In this document: piece by piece, positions 8,846 to 17,012 of the stretch
Numbering within the stretch: the first letter of the stretch is position 1
Layout: every line of letters starts with the position of its first letter
DNA from: Leadbetterella byssophila DSM 17132
GTDB lineage: Bacteria; Bacteroidota; Bacteroidia; Cytophagales; Spirosomataceae
NCBI RefSeq assembly: GCF_000166395.1
Contig: NC_014655.1
Span: 1,550,001-1,614,000, forward strand
Length of the DNA: 64,000 nt
Direction of reading: 5' to 3'
Position numbers and translations under genes: made by a program
Notes under the pieces: model-generated
Seen by the model: only the letters and a program-made list of their open reading frames with translations
What the model was told of the DNA's origin: nothing
Database searches by the model: none

Positions 8846-9247
8846 TTAGGGCTTAAAATGTACCAGCTCTTCGACACTGATCTCAAAGGCATCTGCGTAC
8901 TTCTGTAAAATTTTTGGAGATAGATTCCTAAAGTGCTTCATTTTTAGATGCCGCTTGACTCTCCAAATCCAATAACCTGTATAACCAGACAAAACCGGAA
9001 CATCCATCTTATTCAGATACATGAAATATAAGATAGGACTAGCTTCTCCTGCCTTTATCTTTTCTTTGGCATCTTCTATCCATTCCTCAAGCGCATCCAT
9101 GGATTTATCCAAGGCTATCTTCTTCGCCTCCCAACCTGTACTTAGGGCCGTAGTGTAGTTTCCGTCCTCATCCACAGCGTAATATACTTCCCGAATATTC
9201 GCGGATGCCAGGTTACTTTCATCCTGTGGTACTTCGTCCTTTTTCAT
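8846..9247 (-). CDS. Conserved hypothetical protein of the flexirubin cluster
   Basis: A 133-residue soluble protein with no signal peptide or membrane segment. The middle is a charged helix (ALEEWIEDAKEKIKAGE), then a hydrophobic stretch with YFMYLNKMDV and GYWIWRVKRH; the C-terminus (LSPKILQKYADAFEISVEEL) looks like the recognition part of a helix-turn-helix or a small helical bundle. I do not recognise a family of known function. It overlaps the dehydratase upstream by 29 bp and lies two bases before the BtrH-like gene, so it is very likely produced with the pigment enzymes. Confidence 0.7.
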   Translation of the reverse strand: MKKDEVPQDESNLASANIREVYYAVDEDGNYTTALSTGWEAKKIALDKSMDALEEWIEDAKEKIKAGEASPILYFMYLNKMDVPVLSGYTGYWIWRVKRHLKMKHFRNLSPKILQKYADAFEISVEELVHFKP

Positions 9248-9662
9248 GCTCTTGTATGAATAGATTTATTTCGCCTTCCAAAAGTAATAAGTCGCCTCGA
9301 AAAGTTTTGCATTCAACGCGACAAGTACTGTAATTTTCCGCGTCGTATCTAGAGATCAATCTAGCTTCAGTTCTTAGGAGATCTCCCACCTTAGGGAGTT
9401 CATAGATGTGGACGCTTCGGATGGAACTTATAAATCCTATAACGCTTTTCCCTTCCAAAGAGTAGCTTTGAGCTACAATACATGAAGCTGACTGTGCTGC
9501 ATTCTCTACCAGACCGGCTTCGAGGAATGAGGAATTTTCTACAAACACAGAGTCCTTTGGCACTTCATATACACAAATAACCTCCGCATCATCAATCTGG
9601 GTTATAGCATCAATGGCTAACATAGGTGCTGTATGCGGCAGAAATTGGTGTATATCTATCAT
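9219..9662 (-). CDS. 3-hydroxyacyl-ACP dehydratase-like hot-dog protein (first of two)
   Basis: A 147-residue FabZ/ApeP-type hot-dog protein. The N-terminal motif FLPHTAPMLAID matches the LPHR.PMLLID signature, with the active-site His at residue 10, and the central hot-dog helix is EAGLVENAAQSAS (the acid is Glu54). It should dehydrate 3-hydroxyacyl-ACP during polyene chain growth. It overlaps the second dehydratase by 4 bp (ATGA), and the two are related but not near-identical, suggesting a heterodimer or separate substrate ranges. Confidence 0.8.
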   Translation of the reverse strand: MIDIHQFLPHTAPMLAIDAITQIDDAEVICVYEVPKDSVFVENSSFLEAGLVENAAQSASCIVAQSYSLEGKSVIGFISSIRSVHIYELPKVGDLLRTEARLISRYDAENYSTCRVECKTFRGDLLLLEGEINLFIQEHEKGRSTTG

Positions 9663-10054
9663 GTAGCTATTACAGTTTTCATTTTTGCCCTTGCCAGATA
9701 CTTCCCACTGACATAGGTTTGTATATCTACTAAAGTTATTCCATTAAATTCTTGCAGGATCTCCACTTTGCTCTCTAGCTTATCTCCTACTCTTGGAAGA
9801 AATGCTATTTCCACTTCATTGATAGCACCTATATAACCGGTTGGAGGATCTTCATTTCTAAGGAAATAAGCGTAACCCGTATGCAAGGCTACAGATTGGG
9901 CCATATGTTCTATGATCCCACCTTCCAGAAAATATCCCTCATAACTAAATACGGCAGATTCAGGAACTATAAAAGAGGCCTCCAGGGTAGTTTCAGTATA
10001 ATTCACCAAAGTATCTACCATTACGAAAGGCTCCTTTTGTGGAATCAAGTTCAT
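9659..10054 (-). CDS. 3-hydroxyacyl-ACP dehydratase-like hot-dog protein (second of two)
   Basis: A 131-residue hot-dog protein. It begins MNLIPQKEPFVMVD, a shortened version of the dehydratase N-terminus in which the usual catalytic His position (LPH) is replaced by Gln (IPQ), and has the helix motif EGGIIEHMAQSVA. It therefore resembles the ApeI/ApeP group and may be the less active partner of the adjacent dehydratase. It overlaps darB by 4 bp upstream and the first dehydratase by 4 bp downstream. Confidence 0.78.
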   Translation of the reverse strand: MNLIPQKEPFVMVDTLVNYTETTLEASFIVPESAVFSYEGYFLEGGIIEHMAQSVALHTGYAYFLRNEDPPTGYIGAINEVEIAFLPRVGDKLESKVEILQEFNGITLVDIQTYVSGKYLARAKMKTVIAT

Positions 10055-11190
10055 GCGCCTACCACGGTTAAAAGTGCATACGTATAAGAGAAGCGGGCAC
10101 TTTCCGGAACAGAAAGCAGGATTTTATCTCCCTCCTTTAGTTTTCCTGAGGCAAATAGCTCTTCTACCATTAAGTAAATAGAACCGGCTCCTACATTACC
10201 TACTTGGGCTAAATTCATGAACCATTTTTCCGGAGCCATGGGTGCACCGTGTGCTTCTAAGGATTTACCCAAACCTTCCACAAAGTAGTGAGAAGAGACA
10301 TGGGGCAAGAAATAATCTATTTCCTCCGAACTAATGTCGTGTTTATCTATAGCCATCTTTAAACTCTCGGCTCCTTTTTCCAAAATGTATTGGTCCAAAA
10401 GTTTAGTATCTTGTTTGATGGCAAAAATGGATTCATTTAACCACTCTTGGGGAGTATATAAGCTCCAAGGTTTTACCTCTCCATTCTCCTCCTTTTCACA
10501 GCCGGCATACATGCAGGTTTCAATTTCATGGGCATAGGAATATCCCTCCATCCAGTCAATTCTCAGAGACAATGTTCCTCTAGGTTTATCTTCCAGGAGG
10601 AATGCCCCGGCACCATCAGATAACATGAAGCGGAGAAAGTCCTTTTTGAATGCCAAAATAGGAGTAGCTTCCATTTTCTCAAGATGCTCCACCTCTACAT
10701 TAAACTTATCTGCCAGCATCCAGGAAGAGGTACGCTCAGACCCCGTACAAACGGCATTTTTGGTTTGTTCGGATTTAACAGACAAGTATCCAAACTTTAA
10801 TGCATTCATCCCCGCACAGCAGTTGCCCGAAGCACAATTCACCTCTACATTCCTGTTTTTTAGGAAACCGTGAACCAATACGGCATGCGATGGCATTAAG
10901 GTATCCGGAGAGGATGTTCCACAAGAAAGTAACTCCATATCTTGAGGCCCAAAATGTTCATCGTACAATCCCTCTATAGCCTCAGCAGTTAATTGTGCAT
11001 TTGTGTGGGTGCTGTTGCCTTCCTTGTCAAAGGCATAATATCTCTGTTTGATACCGTTATTTCTTAGAACAATACGCTTTGCACGCGAGGCGGAGTTATG
11101 CACTAAACCCAAATATTCTTCCATTTCATCATTCGAGATAGGAGAATTGGGTAAAAACTTCGAAACACGCGTAATAAAAACTTCTGCCAT
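10051..11190 (-). CDS. darB: DarB-type ketosynthase/cyclase (FabH-like) for dialkylresorcinol
   Basis: A 379-residue KAS III-fold enzyme. The catalytic Cys is residue 125 (NCCAGMNAL), with His297 (LPHVSSHYF) and Asn332 (GNVGAGSIYL) completing the FabH triad. Proteins of this kind (DarB) condense two beta-keto acyl thioesters and cyclise them to a cyclohexanedione, the precursor of the dialkylresorcinol half of flexirubins. It sits 4 bp downstream of darA. The DarB assignment rests on the triad, the overall sequence and its pairing with darA. Confidence 0.88.
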   Translation of the reverse strand: MAEVFITRVSKFLPNSPISNDEMEEYLGLVHNSASRAKRIVLRNNGIKQRYYAFDKEGNSTHTNAQLTAEAIEGLYDEHFGPQDMELLSCGTSSPDTLMPSHAVLVHGFLKNRNVEVNCASGNCCAGMNALKFGYLSVKSEQTKNAVCTGSERTSSWMLADKFNVEVEHLEKMEATPILAFKKDFLRFMLSDGAGAFLLEDKPRGTLSLRIDWMEGYSYAHEIETCMYAGCEKEENGEVKPWSLYTPQEWLNESIFAIKQDTKLLDQYILEKGAESLKMAIDKHDISSEEIDYFLPHVSSHYFVEGLGKSLEAHGAPMAPEKWFMNLAQVGNVGAGSIYLMVEELFASGKLKEGDKILLSVPESARFSYTYALLTVVGA

Positions 11191-11194
11191 ACAA

Positions 11195-12085
11195 CTAAAC
11201 GCTCTGATAATAAGCTTTTTCTTTTAAAAATAAACTCCTCCAAAATGGATAAGTAAGGTAGTGGAATAAGAATACTATGGGAGAAACCACATAAAGTGCC
11301 AACACCACATAAACATTAAATAGTTTCAATAAGAACTTTCTCTTTTTCGGATTCTTTTCAATGATGGACAACCATTTGCTAAAAATCTTGTTCCCCTTTT
11401 GATCTACAGAGAGCAAAAAGGAGCTAATATGAACTGCTCCCTCTTTGACTAAATCACTTTGTAAAGAAGATAGAGTCCCTCCTTCTAAATGTTTGCCAAT
11501 GACATCTCCAAATCTTTCCGCTCCTTTGATATCCTCTTCAGAGACTCCGGGCATGGGTAATACCCCCAAATACTTTCTCTTTACTCCAGAAAATAGCCAA
11601 TCTACAATCGTTACTACACTGACTAGGTTTCCTGCTTTATCTACTAGGGCAATATTCCCCACTAAAGTGGCTCCGGCGGCTTTTAATAATACTTTAAGCT
11701 TTTCTTGAGCTTTGATCCACATATTTCTGGTCGCAGAAATCGTGACCACAGGCGCAGAGCTTAATAGCTTTTTCCCACCTTCAGATTTCACAAAAGAAGT
11801 TATAGGGATACTTGGGCTTAAGAACCAAACCTGATAATGAAATAAAATCAAATCAAACTTCTGATTTAATATCTCTTCAGGAATTGGCTTAAGAGGTATG
11901 GTTTTTTGTCCAAACGCCTCTGGAAAAGCTCCAAAAAACTCCTCTCCATTCCATGGAAACGGATAGTCTTTCTCCGGCTCTATTTTATACCAAACTATAT
12001 TGTGCTTTTCCAATGGACGCACCAAATTGTCCGCAATCTCTTTTAATTGTCCGGATTGGGTATAGTAAACTACTAATACATTCAT
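11195..12085 (-). CDS. darA: DarA-type dialkylresorcinol condensing enzyme/aromatase
   Basis: A 296-residue flavodoxin-fold protein. The N-terminus MNVLVVYYTQSGQL is the flavodoxin phosphate-binding loop, followed by FDLILFHYQVWFLSPSIP and the SATRNMW segment seen in DarA proteins; the C-terminus carries a hydrophobic helix around residues 254-276. DarA works with DarB and is thought to oxidise the cyclohexanedione to the resorcinol. It is the first gene of the proximal pigment operon and the strongest marker that the product is a flexirubin. Confidence 0.88.
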   Translation of the reverse strand: MNVLVVYYTQSGQLKEIADNLVRPLEKHNIVWYKIEPEKDYPFPWNGEEFFGAFPEAFGQKTIPLKPIPEEILNQKFDLILFHYQVWFLSPSIPITSFVKSEGGKKLLSSAPVVTISATRNMWIKAQEKLKVLLKAAGATLVGNIALVDKAGNLVSVVTIVDWLFSGVKRKYLGVLPMPGVSEEDIKGAERFGDVIGKHLEGGTLSSLQSDLVKEGAVHISSFLLSVDQKGNKIFSKWLSIIEKNPKKRKFLLKLFNVYVVLALYVVSPIVFLFHYLTYPFWRSLFLKEKAYYQSV

Positions 12086-12161
12086 TCTTGGTGCTTTACT
12101 TAGGGAACCTTATAGTTCACAAAATTAACAATGATTTTTTAAATGATTCAATGTTTTTTAC

Positions 12162-13529
12162 TTAGCCAAACAATTCCTGGAATACCTCTTCCAACTTCCC
12201 TACGCCGCGTATTTCTATGGAAAAATTTTCTGTCCTAATACTTTTAAGATGATTTTTGGAAATAAAGATCTTCTCAAAGCCTAACTTTGCTGCTTCAGAA
12301 ATTCTTGCTTCCACTCTATTTACCGGTCTAATTTCTCCTCCTAAACCTACTTCCGCTCCGAAGCAAACCGAGTGAGGTATCACCAAATCTTCGTAAGAGG
12401 ACACGATGCTACTACATACCGCAAGGTCTATAGCCGGGTCATCTACTCTTAATCCTCCAGCCACGTTGAGGAATACGTCCTGGGTGCCCAGTCGGAATCC
12501 TCCCCTCTTTTCAAGTACAGCCAAAAGCATCTGAAGTCTTCTAGGATCAAAACCATTACTGCTGCGTTGAGGTGTACCATAATTAGCAGTGCTAACTAAT
12601 GACTGAATCTCTATCTGCAGTGGTCTGTTCCCTTCAATCATGGCTGCTATGGCCACTCCGCTTAATTGCTCTGTCTTTTCAGAAATAAGGATCTCTGATG
12701 GGTTACTTACTTGTCTTAAACCCTCAGAAAGCATTTCATAGATTCCCAATTCTGAGGCATTACCAAATCTGTTCTTTATGGTGCGAAGGATTCTATAGGT
12801 CATGAATCTATCCCCCTCAAACTGTAGAACGGTATCTACCATATGTTCGAGGACCTTCGGACCGGCTAATGAACCCTCCTTTGTGATATGACCAATTAGA
12901 ATAACCGGCACATCAGATTCCTTAGCGAATCGCATGATTTCAGCGGCACATTCTTTCACCTGCGAGACAGACCCTGCACCACTGTCCACAAGCGGAGAAA
13001 CCAAAGTCTGAATAGAGTCTATGATGACTACATCAGGCTCAATCATTTCAATGTGCTTAAATATCACATCCGTAGCCGTTTCAGTCAAAACATAACACCT
13101 CTCATTCTTTAGAGGAATTCTCTCTGCCCTCATCTTGATCTGCTGCTCACTTTCTTCACCTGAAACATAGAGGATATTATAGTCTTTAAGACCTAATGCC
13201 AACTGAAGCATCAAAGTAGATTTCCCTATCCCCGGCTCTCCTCCCACTAGGATCAAAGATCCGGGAACAAGCCCTCCACCGAGTACCCTGTTAAACTCTT
13301 CGTCTTCAGTGATTATTCTATATTTTTCTGCATGATCTATCTGGGATAAAAGCCTTGGCTTTGAGGTGATTTTATCCGGTTTTCTCCATAAACTTCTCTC
13401 TGTTTCCCCATTGGAAACTACTTCCTCCACAAAAGTACTCCATTCCCCGCAAGAAGGGCACCTACCTAACCATTTGGGAGAATTGTATCCACATTTCTGA
13501 CAAAAAAAAGAAGTTTTTACTTTAGCCAT
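12162..13529 (-). CDS. radA: DNA repair protein RadA (Sms)
   Basis: A 455-residue RadA, the RecA-like branch-migration helicase of recombinational repair. An N-terminal four-Cys zinc finger (Cys10, 13, 24, 27) is followed by the RecA core with Walker A GEPGIGKST (about 97-105), the RadA-specific KNRFG motif, and a C-terminal Lon/S16-like domain (VAGGLRVDDPAIDLA). I start at the ATG at 13529 (MAKVKTSFF), the standard N-terminus; a TTG at 13550 would add seven residues without support. Monocistronic, 76 bp from darA. Confidence 0.95.
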   Translation of the reverse strand: MAKVKTSFFCQKCGYNSPKWLGRCPSCGEWSTFVEEVVSNGETERSLWRKPDKITSKPRLLSQIDHAEKYRIITEDEEFNRVLGGGLVPGSLILVGGEPGIGKSTLMLQLALGLKDYNILYVSGEESEQQIKMRAERIPLKNERCYVLTETATDVIFKHIEMIEPDVVIIDSIQTLVSPLVDSGAGSVSQVKECAAEIMRFAKESDVPVILIGHITKEGSLAGPKVLEHMVDTVLQFEGDRFMTYRILRTIKNRFGNASELGIYEMLSEGLRQVSNPSEILISEKTEQLSGVAIAAMIEGNRPLQIEIQSLVSTANYGTPQRSSNGFDPRRLQMLLAVLEKRGGFRLGTQDVFLNVAGGLRVDDPAIDLAVCSSIVSSYEDLVIPHSVCFGAEVGLGGEIRPVNRVEARISEAAKLGFEKIFISKNHLKSIRTENFSIEIRGVGKLEEVFQELFG

Positions 13530-13604
13530 CCTATACTTATTAGCCCGCAATATACGTTTTTATAATAACTTGCACTTAAAATGAAAAACTAAACAAATCA
13601 CATC

Positions 13605-14204
13605 ATGAAAAAATTATTTCTAGTTCTATCTACCATTTTCTTCGCCCATGCAGCATCCGCTCAATTTGCACTGGGAATTAAAGGTGGTATTAACTTGAAC
13701 AAAATCCACACAGAATCTGGCTCGCTAGGAAATGCAATTGAAGAAAGTCTTGATAGCAAGACCGGTTTTTCAGGCGGTCTCTTTGCGCGAATTGGAGATG
13801 GCATTTACCTACAACCGGAGATTCTTTACACCGAGAGAAACGGTAAAGTTATGGTTTCCAATGCTGGACACGATATCAAAATTAAGAATATAGATATTCC
13901 TGTGCTCGTAGGTATCAAATTATTTGACGTGCTACGTGTAAATGCTGGCCCCGTGGCTACTCTTAAACTAAAAGAAGAACATACCTTCCTTAATAATGTA
14001 ACTACGACATTGAAAGAAAAGGACGCCTTCAAGAATGCCACTTTTGGATACCAGTTGGGAGCTGGTCTAACCTTCGGCAGATTGGACATTGATGTTAGAA
14101 AAGAAGGTAGCTTAGGCAGTATTTCCAGCAAGCACTTCCAGGACGACAAGTTCAATCAAAAGACTGACGGCTGGCAGTTGACCCTAGGATTAAGAATTCT
14201 ATAA
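13605..14204 (+). CDS. Porin-family outer-membrane beta-barrel protein
   Basis: A 199-residue protein with a signal peptide ending near residue 19 (AASAQ) and a body of short amphipathic strands: FALGIKGGINLNKI, a common Bacteroidota barrel opening, then GGLFARIGDGIYLQPEILYTE and the C-terminal WQLTLGLRIL. It resembles the OMP_b-brl_2/PorT family. It stands alone and is followed by a good terminator. Ligand unknown. Confidence 0.75.
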   Translation: MKKLFLVLSTIFFAHAASAQFALGIKGGINLNKIHTESGSLGNAIEESLDSKTGFSGGLFARIGDGIYLQPEILYTERNGKVMVSNAGHDIKIKNIDIPVLVGIKLFDVLRVNAGPVATLKLKEEHTFLNNVTTTLKEKDAFKNATFGYQLGAGLTFGRLDIDVRKEGSLGSISSKHFQDDKFNQKTDGWQLTLGLRIL

Positions 14205-14212
14205 TTAATAGG

Positions 14213-14241
14213 AGCCCCACTAAACAGTGTGGCTTTTTTTT
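14213..14241 (+). terminator. Rho-independent terminator after the porin-family gene
   Basis: A stem AGCCCCACT / AGTGTGGCT (one mismatch, loop AAAC) is followed directly by seven to eight T. It lies 9 bp after the stop at 14204. Confidence 0.8.
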
Positions 14242-15264
14242 ATGATCTACCAAACCTTAATCTGGATAACCATTATCCTTACCTTACTTCCCTTAATCCC
14301 TTCACCTCATTGGAGCTTTCGGGTGCCGGATTTTGGAAAGATTCAGCTCTTTTGTACAGATAGTATTATTAGGCCTTAGTTGGCTTGACTTTCATCCCAT
14401 TAGCTTTTCCCCCTTACTAGCTACCTCCCTGTTGAATGGAAGTTTGCTATTAAAATATACTCCGCTTTATCCCACGTCGAGAAAACCTGTAGGAAATCAT
14501 GCCTCCAAACCCTTTACCATCCTGAATGTATATCAAGATAATACGAATTACCAAAAGTTCTTGGATCTGGTAACTCAAATTAATCCCGACCTCATACTCA
14601 CCAGTGACACCGGCTGGGATCAGGCACTAGAATCTTTGCACAAAGACTACCCTTACCATCTAAAAGCTCCCCTTGATAACACCTACGGCATGCACCTCTT
14701 TTCCCGGCTACCATTTTTAAAGAGTAAGATCCACTTTTTTGTAGCTGATGATTAACCCAGTATGGAAGCGGAAGTTGATGGAGGAGATAACTTTAAATTT
14801 AAAGTTTATGCTTTACATCGACCTAATCCTACCGAAGAAGAAACTTCAAGAGAAAGAGATGGAGATCTTTTGTCTGTGGCTAAGTCCATAAGAAATGATA
14901 AAGATATACCTACAGTAGCCATAGGAGATTTCAATTGTGTAGCTTGGGCAGAAGCCTCCCGCTTATTTAAACATCTGAACTTACAGATCCATGCGTAGGA
15001 AGAGGGTTTATATCTACATTCCATGCCAAATACAAGTTACTAAGATTCCCCATAGACCAAGTCTACCATAGTCCTGACATCTTTGTAAAGGATTTAAAAA
15101 CTTTAGCTAATGTAGATTCAGACCATCTCCCATTTTTGTTTAGATTTGTGATTGACCCTCAAAATTCTTCCCAAGAGGACTTGGTGGAGTCTGCAGAGCA
15201 TGCTGATTTAGTTAAAGTGGAAGAAAAAATAGAGGAAGGTAAAGAAGAAACCAGCGAAAGATGA
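14242..15264 (+). pseudogene. Broken endonuclease/exonuclease/phosphatase-family membrane protein
   Basis: Homology-like sequence runs continuously across three disruptions. Frame 1 opens at ATG 14242 with a membrane segment (MIYQTLIWITIILTLLPL); near the TTTT run at about 14348 the reading shifts to frame 2 and continues (FVQIVLLGLSWL); an in-frame TAA at 14753-14755 interrupts VADD*PSMEAE, where relatives have DDIPS; around 14980 it shifts back to frame 1 (DPCVGRGF, FPIDQVYHSPDIF, DSDHLP), ending at the TGA 15262-15264. Motifs of the EEP nuclease fold are intact in the pieces (IGDFNCV, SDHLPF). The remnant overlaps the start of the asparaginase gene by 4 bp, so it was probably coupled to it. 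Confidence 0.85.
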
Positions 15265-16292
15265 AGAAACTTATTGTAGCACTACTATTAGTATCCTCCG
15301 GTGCATACGCACAGATTGCCATAGCCATCCATGGAGGAGCAGGTACCATCACCAGAAAGAACATGAGTCCTGCTATGGAAAAGGCCTATAGAGAAGGCTT
15401 AGAAAAGGCACTAAAGAAAGGATACAGTATCTTAGAAAAGGGAGGAAGTAGCCTGGATGCAGTAGAAGCCGCAGTCATGGAGATGGAAAACAATCCGCTT
15501 TTTAACGCTGCTAAAGGTGCCGTTTTTACTCATGAAGGGAAAAACGAGTTAGATGCAGCCATCATGTCCGGTAAAGATTTAAAGGCAGGGGCTATAGCAG
15601 GAGTTACCACCTTGAAGAACCCTATTCGCACAGCACGCAAAGTTATGGAAAACTCAGCGCATGTCATGTTAGTAGGAAAAGGCGCAGAGGAATTTGCAAA
15701 GCTTCAAGGAGAGGAAATCGTAGATCCATCCTATTTCCACACGGAAACCAGATGGAATGGGCTTCAAAGAGCATTGAAAGCAGAAAAGGTGCAATTGGAC
15801 CATACTGATTCTACAAAGAAGGAGGAGCCCAGAAGAACAGGATCACTCATTTTTGATGAAGGAAAGAAATACGGAACCGTGGGCGCCGTAGCTTTAGATA
15901 AAGACGGAAACTTAGCAGCTGCCACTTCTACCGGAGGAATGACAAATAAGAGATGGAACAGAGTAGGTGACGCGCCCATTATAGGTGCGGGTACTTATGC
16001 CAACAACGCCACTTGTGCCATATCAGCTACAGGACATGGAGAATATTTCATTCGTTCTGTGGTAGCTTATGACGTATCGGCCCTTATAGAATACAAAGGC
16101 CTTAGCTTGAAAGATGCTTCAGAAGAAGTGGTGATGAAAAAACTGGTGGAAAGAGGTGGAGAAGGTGGACTAATTGCCGTAGATAAGAAGGGAAATGTCA
16201 GCTTACCCTTTAATTCAGAAGGCATGTACAGAGCCTCTATAGATAAGACAGGCAAGGTTTATATAGGCATTTTCAAAGATGATACTAATTAA
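15261..16292 (+). CDS. Exported isoaspartyl peptidase/L-asparaginase (Ntn hydrolase)
   Basis: A 343-residue plant-type asparaginase precursor. A signal peptide (1-17, ending AYAQ) directs it to the periplasm. The family opening IAIHGGAGT and the autocleavage site GTVGAVALD are present, with Thr206 the expected N-terminal nucleophile of the beta subunit; STGGMTNKRWNRVGDAPIIGAGTYA holds the substrate-binding part, quoted here in outline only by position (about 222-246). Such enzymes hydrolyse beta-aspartyl dipeptides and asparagine. Start chosen at 15261, overlapping the broken upstream gene by ATGA. Confidence 0.9.
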   Translation: MKKLIVALLLVSSGAYAQIAIAIHGGAGTITRKNMSPAMEKAYREGLEKALKKGYSILEKGGSSLDAVEAAVMEMENNPLFNAAKGAVFTHEGKNELDAAIMSGKDLKAGAIAGVTTLKNPIRTARKVMENSAHVMLVGKGAEEFAKLQGEEIVDPSYFHTETRWNGLQRALKAEKVQLDHTDSTKKEEPRRTGSLIFDEGKKYGTVGAVALDKDGNLAAATSTGGMTNKRWNRVGDAPIIGAGTYANNATCAISATGHGEYFIRSVVAYDVSALIEYKGLSLKDASEEVVMKKLVERGGEGGLIAVDKKGNVSLPFNSEGMYRASIDKTGKVYIGIFKDDTN

Positions 16293-16593
16293 GGGAATAA
16301 GATTTAGGAGGATTGAAGCTATAGCGCTTTGGCCTTTCGTATTAGTCAAAAGCCAAAATCCTTCTCAAAGAACCCTTAGACACGAAAAAATACATTTGAG
16401 GCAGCAATTAGAAATGCTAATTTTGCCCTTCTACCTTTGGTATGTCTTTGAATGGATGTACAAATGGTGGAAACTTGGGGATGCAGATAAAGCGTATTAT
16501 GATATTTGCTTTGAAAGGGAGGCTTATAAAAACGAGGATGAACCCCATTATTTAAATTTAAGAAAATTTTGGAACTTTACCAAATACTTATGA
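16279..16593 (+). CDS. Small membrane protein with a gluzincin-like HEKIH motif
   Basis: A 104-residue protein that overlaps the asparaginase gene by 14 bp and the aroQ start by 4 bp. At residues 35-39 is HEKIH (HEXXH), then QQLEMLILPFYLWYVFEWMY, a probable membrane helix, and later FEREAY, whose Glu could be the third zinc ligand as in gluzincins. Short proteins with this layout recur in Bacteroidota; whether they are active peptidases is not known to me. No signal peptide is obvious. Confidence 0.7.
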   Translation: MILIKGIRFRRIEAIALWPFVLVKSQNPSQRTLRHEKIHLRQQLEMLILPFYLWYVFEWMYKWWKLGDADKAYYDICFEREAYKNEDEPHYLNLRKFWNFTKYL

Positions 16594-17012
16594 AAATAAT
16601 TATTATCAATGGCCCTAACTTGAATCTCCTTGGGAAGAGAGAACCTGAGATCTATGGCAGCCAAAGCTTTGAAGACTATTTCGAGAAATTGAAAGCGGCA
16701 TTCCCCCAAGTTGAACTGGAATATTTTCAATCCAATCATGAAGGAGCACTCATAGATAAGATACATGAGGTAGGGTTCAGCTATGATGGTATCATCTTAA
16801 ATGCAGGTGGGCTTACACATACCTCTGTAGCTTTGGCAGATGCCTTAGGTGGAGTAAAAACTCCAACCGTAGAAGTACATATCTCCAATATTCATGCAAG
16901 AGAAGAATTCAGGAAGCATTCCTATATAAGTCCAAAAGCCCGAGGCGCCATCTTTGGCCTAGGGCTTTCGGGATATAAATTAGCTATTTCCTATTTCTTA
17001 GAGAACTTATAG
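16590..17012 (+). CDS. aroQ: Type II 3-dehydroquinate dehydratase
   Basis: A 140-residue AroQ, the third step of the shikimate pathway. The diagnostic N-terminus is MKIIIINGPNLNLLG, followed by the lid residues REPEIYG, the NAGGLTHTSVALADAL loop, and the catalytic VEVHISNIHAREEFR. I start at ATG 16590, which overlaps the previous stop (ATGA); a TTG 21 bp upstream adds non-homologous residues. The length is normal. It converges on the thioredoxin-like gene with a 6-bp overlap. Confidence 0.95.
   Translation: MKIIIINGPNLNLLGKREPEIYGSQSFEDYFEKLKAAFPQVELEYFQSNHEGALIDKIHEVGFSYDGIILNAGGLTHTSVALADALGGVKTPTVEVHISNIHAREEFRKHSYISPKARGAIFGLGLSGYKLAISYFLENL

Noticed and set aside
13530-13550. TTG start of radA and similar TTG-extended starts (aroQ, parC, PD40-OmpA, retropepsin)
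   Set aside because: In each case an internal ATG gives the family's normal N-terminus or a clean signal peptide.
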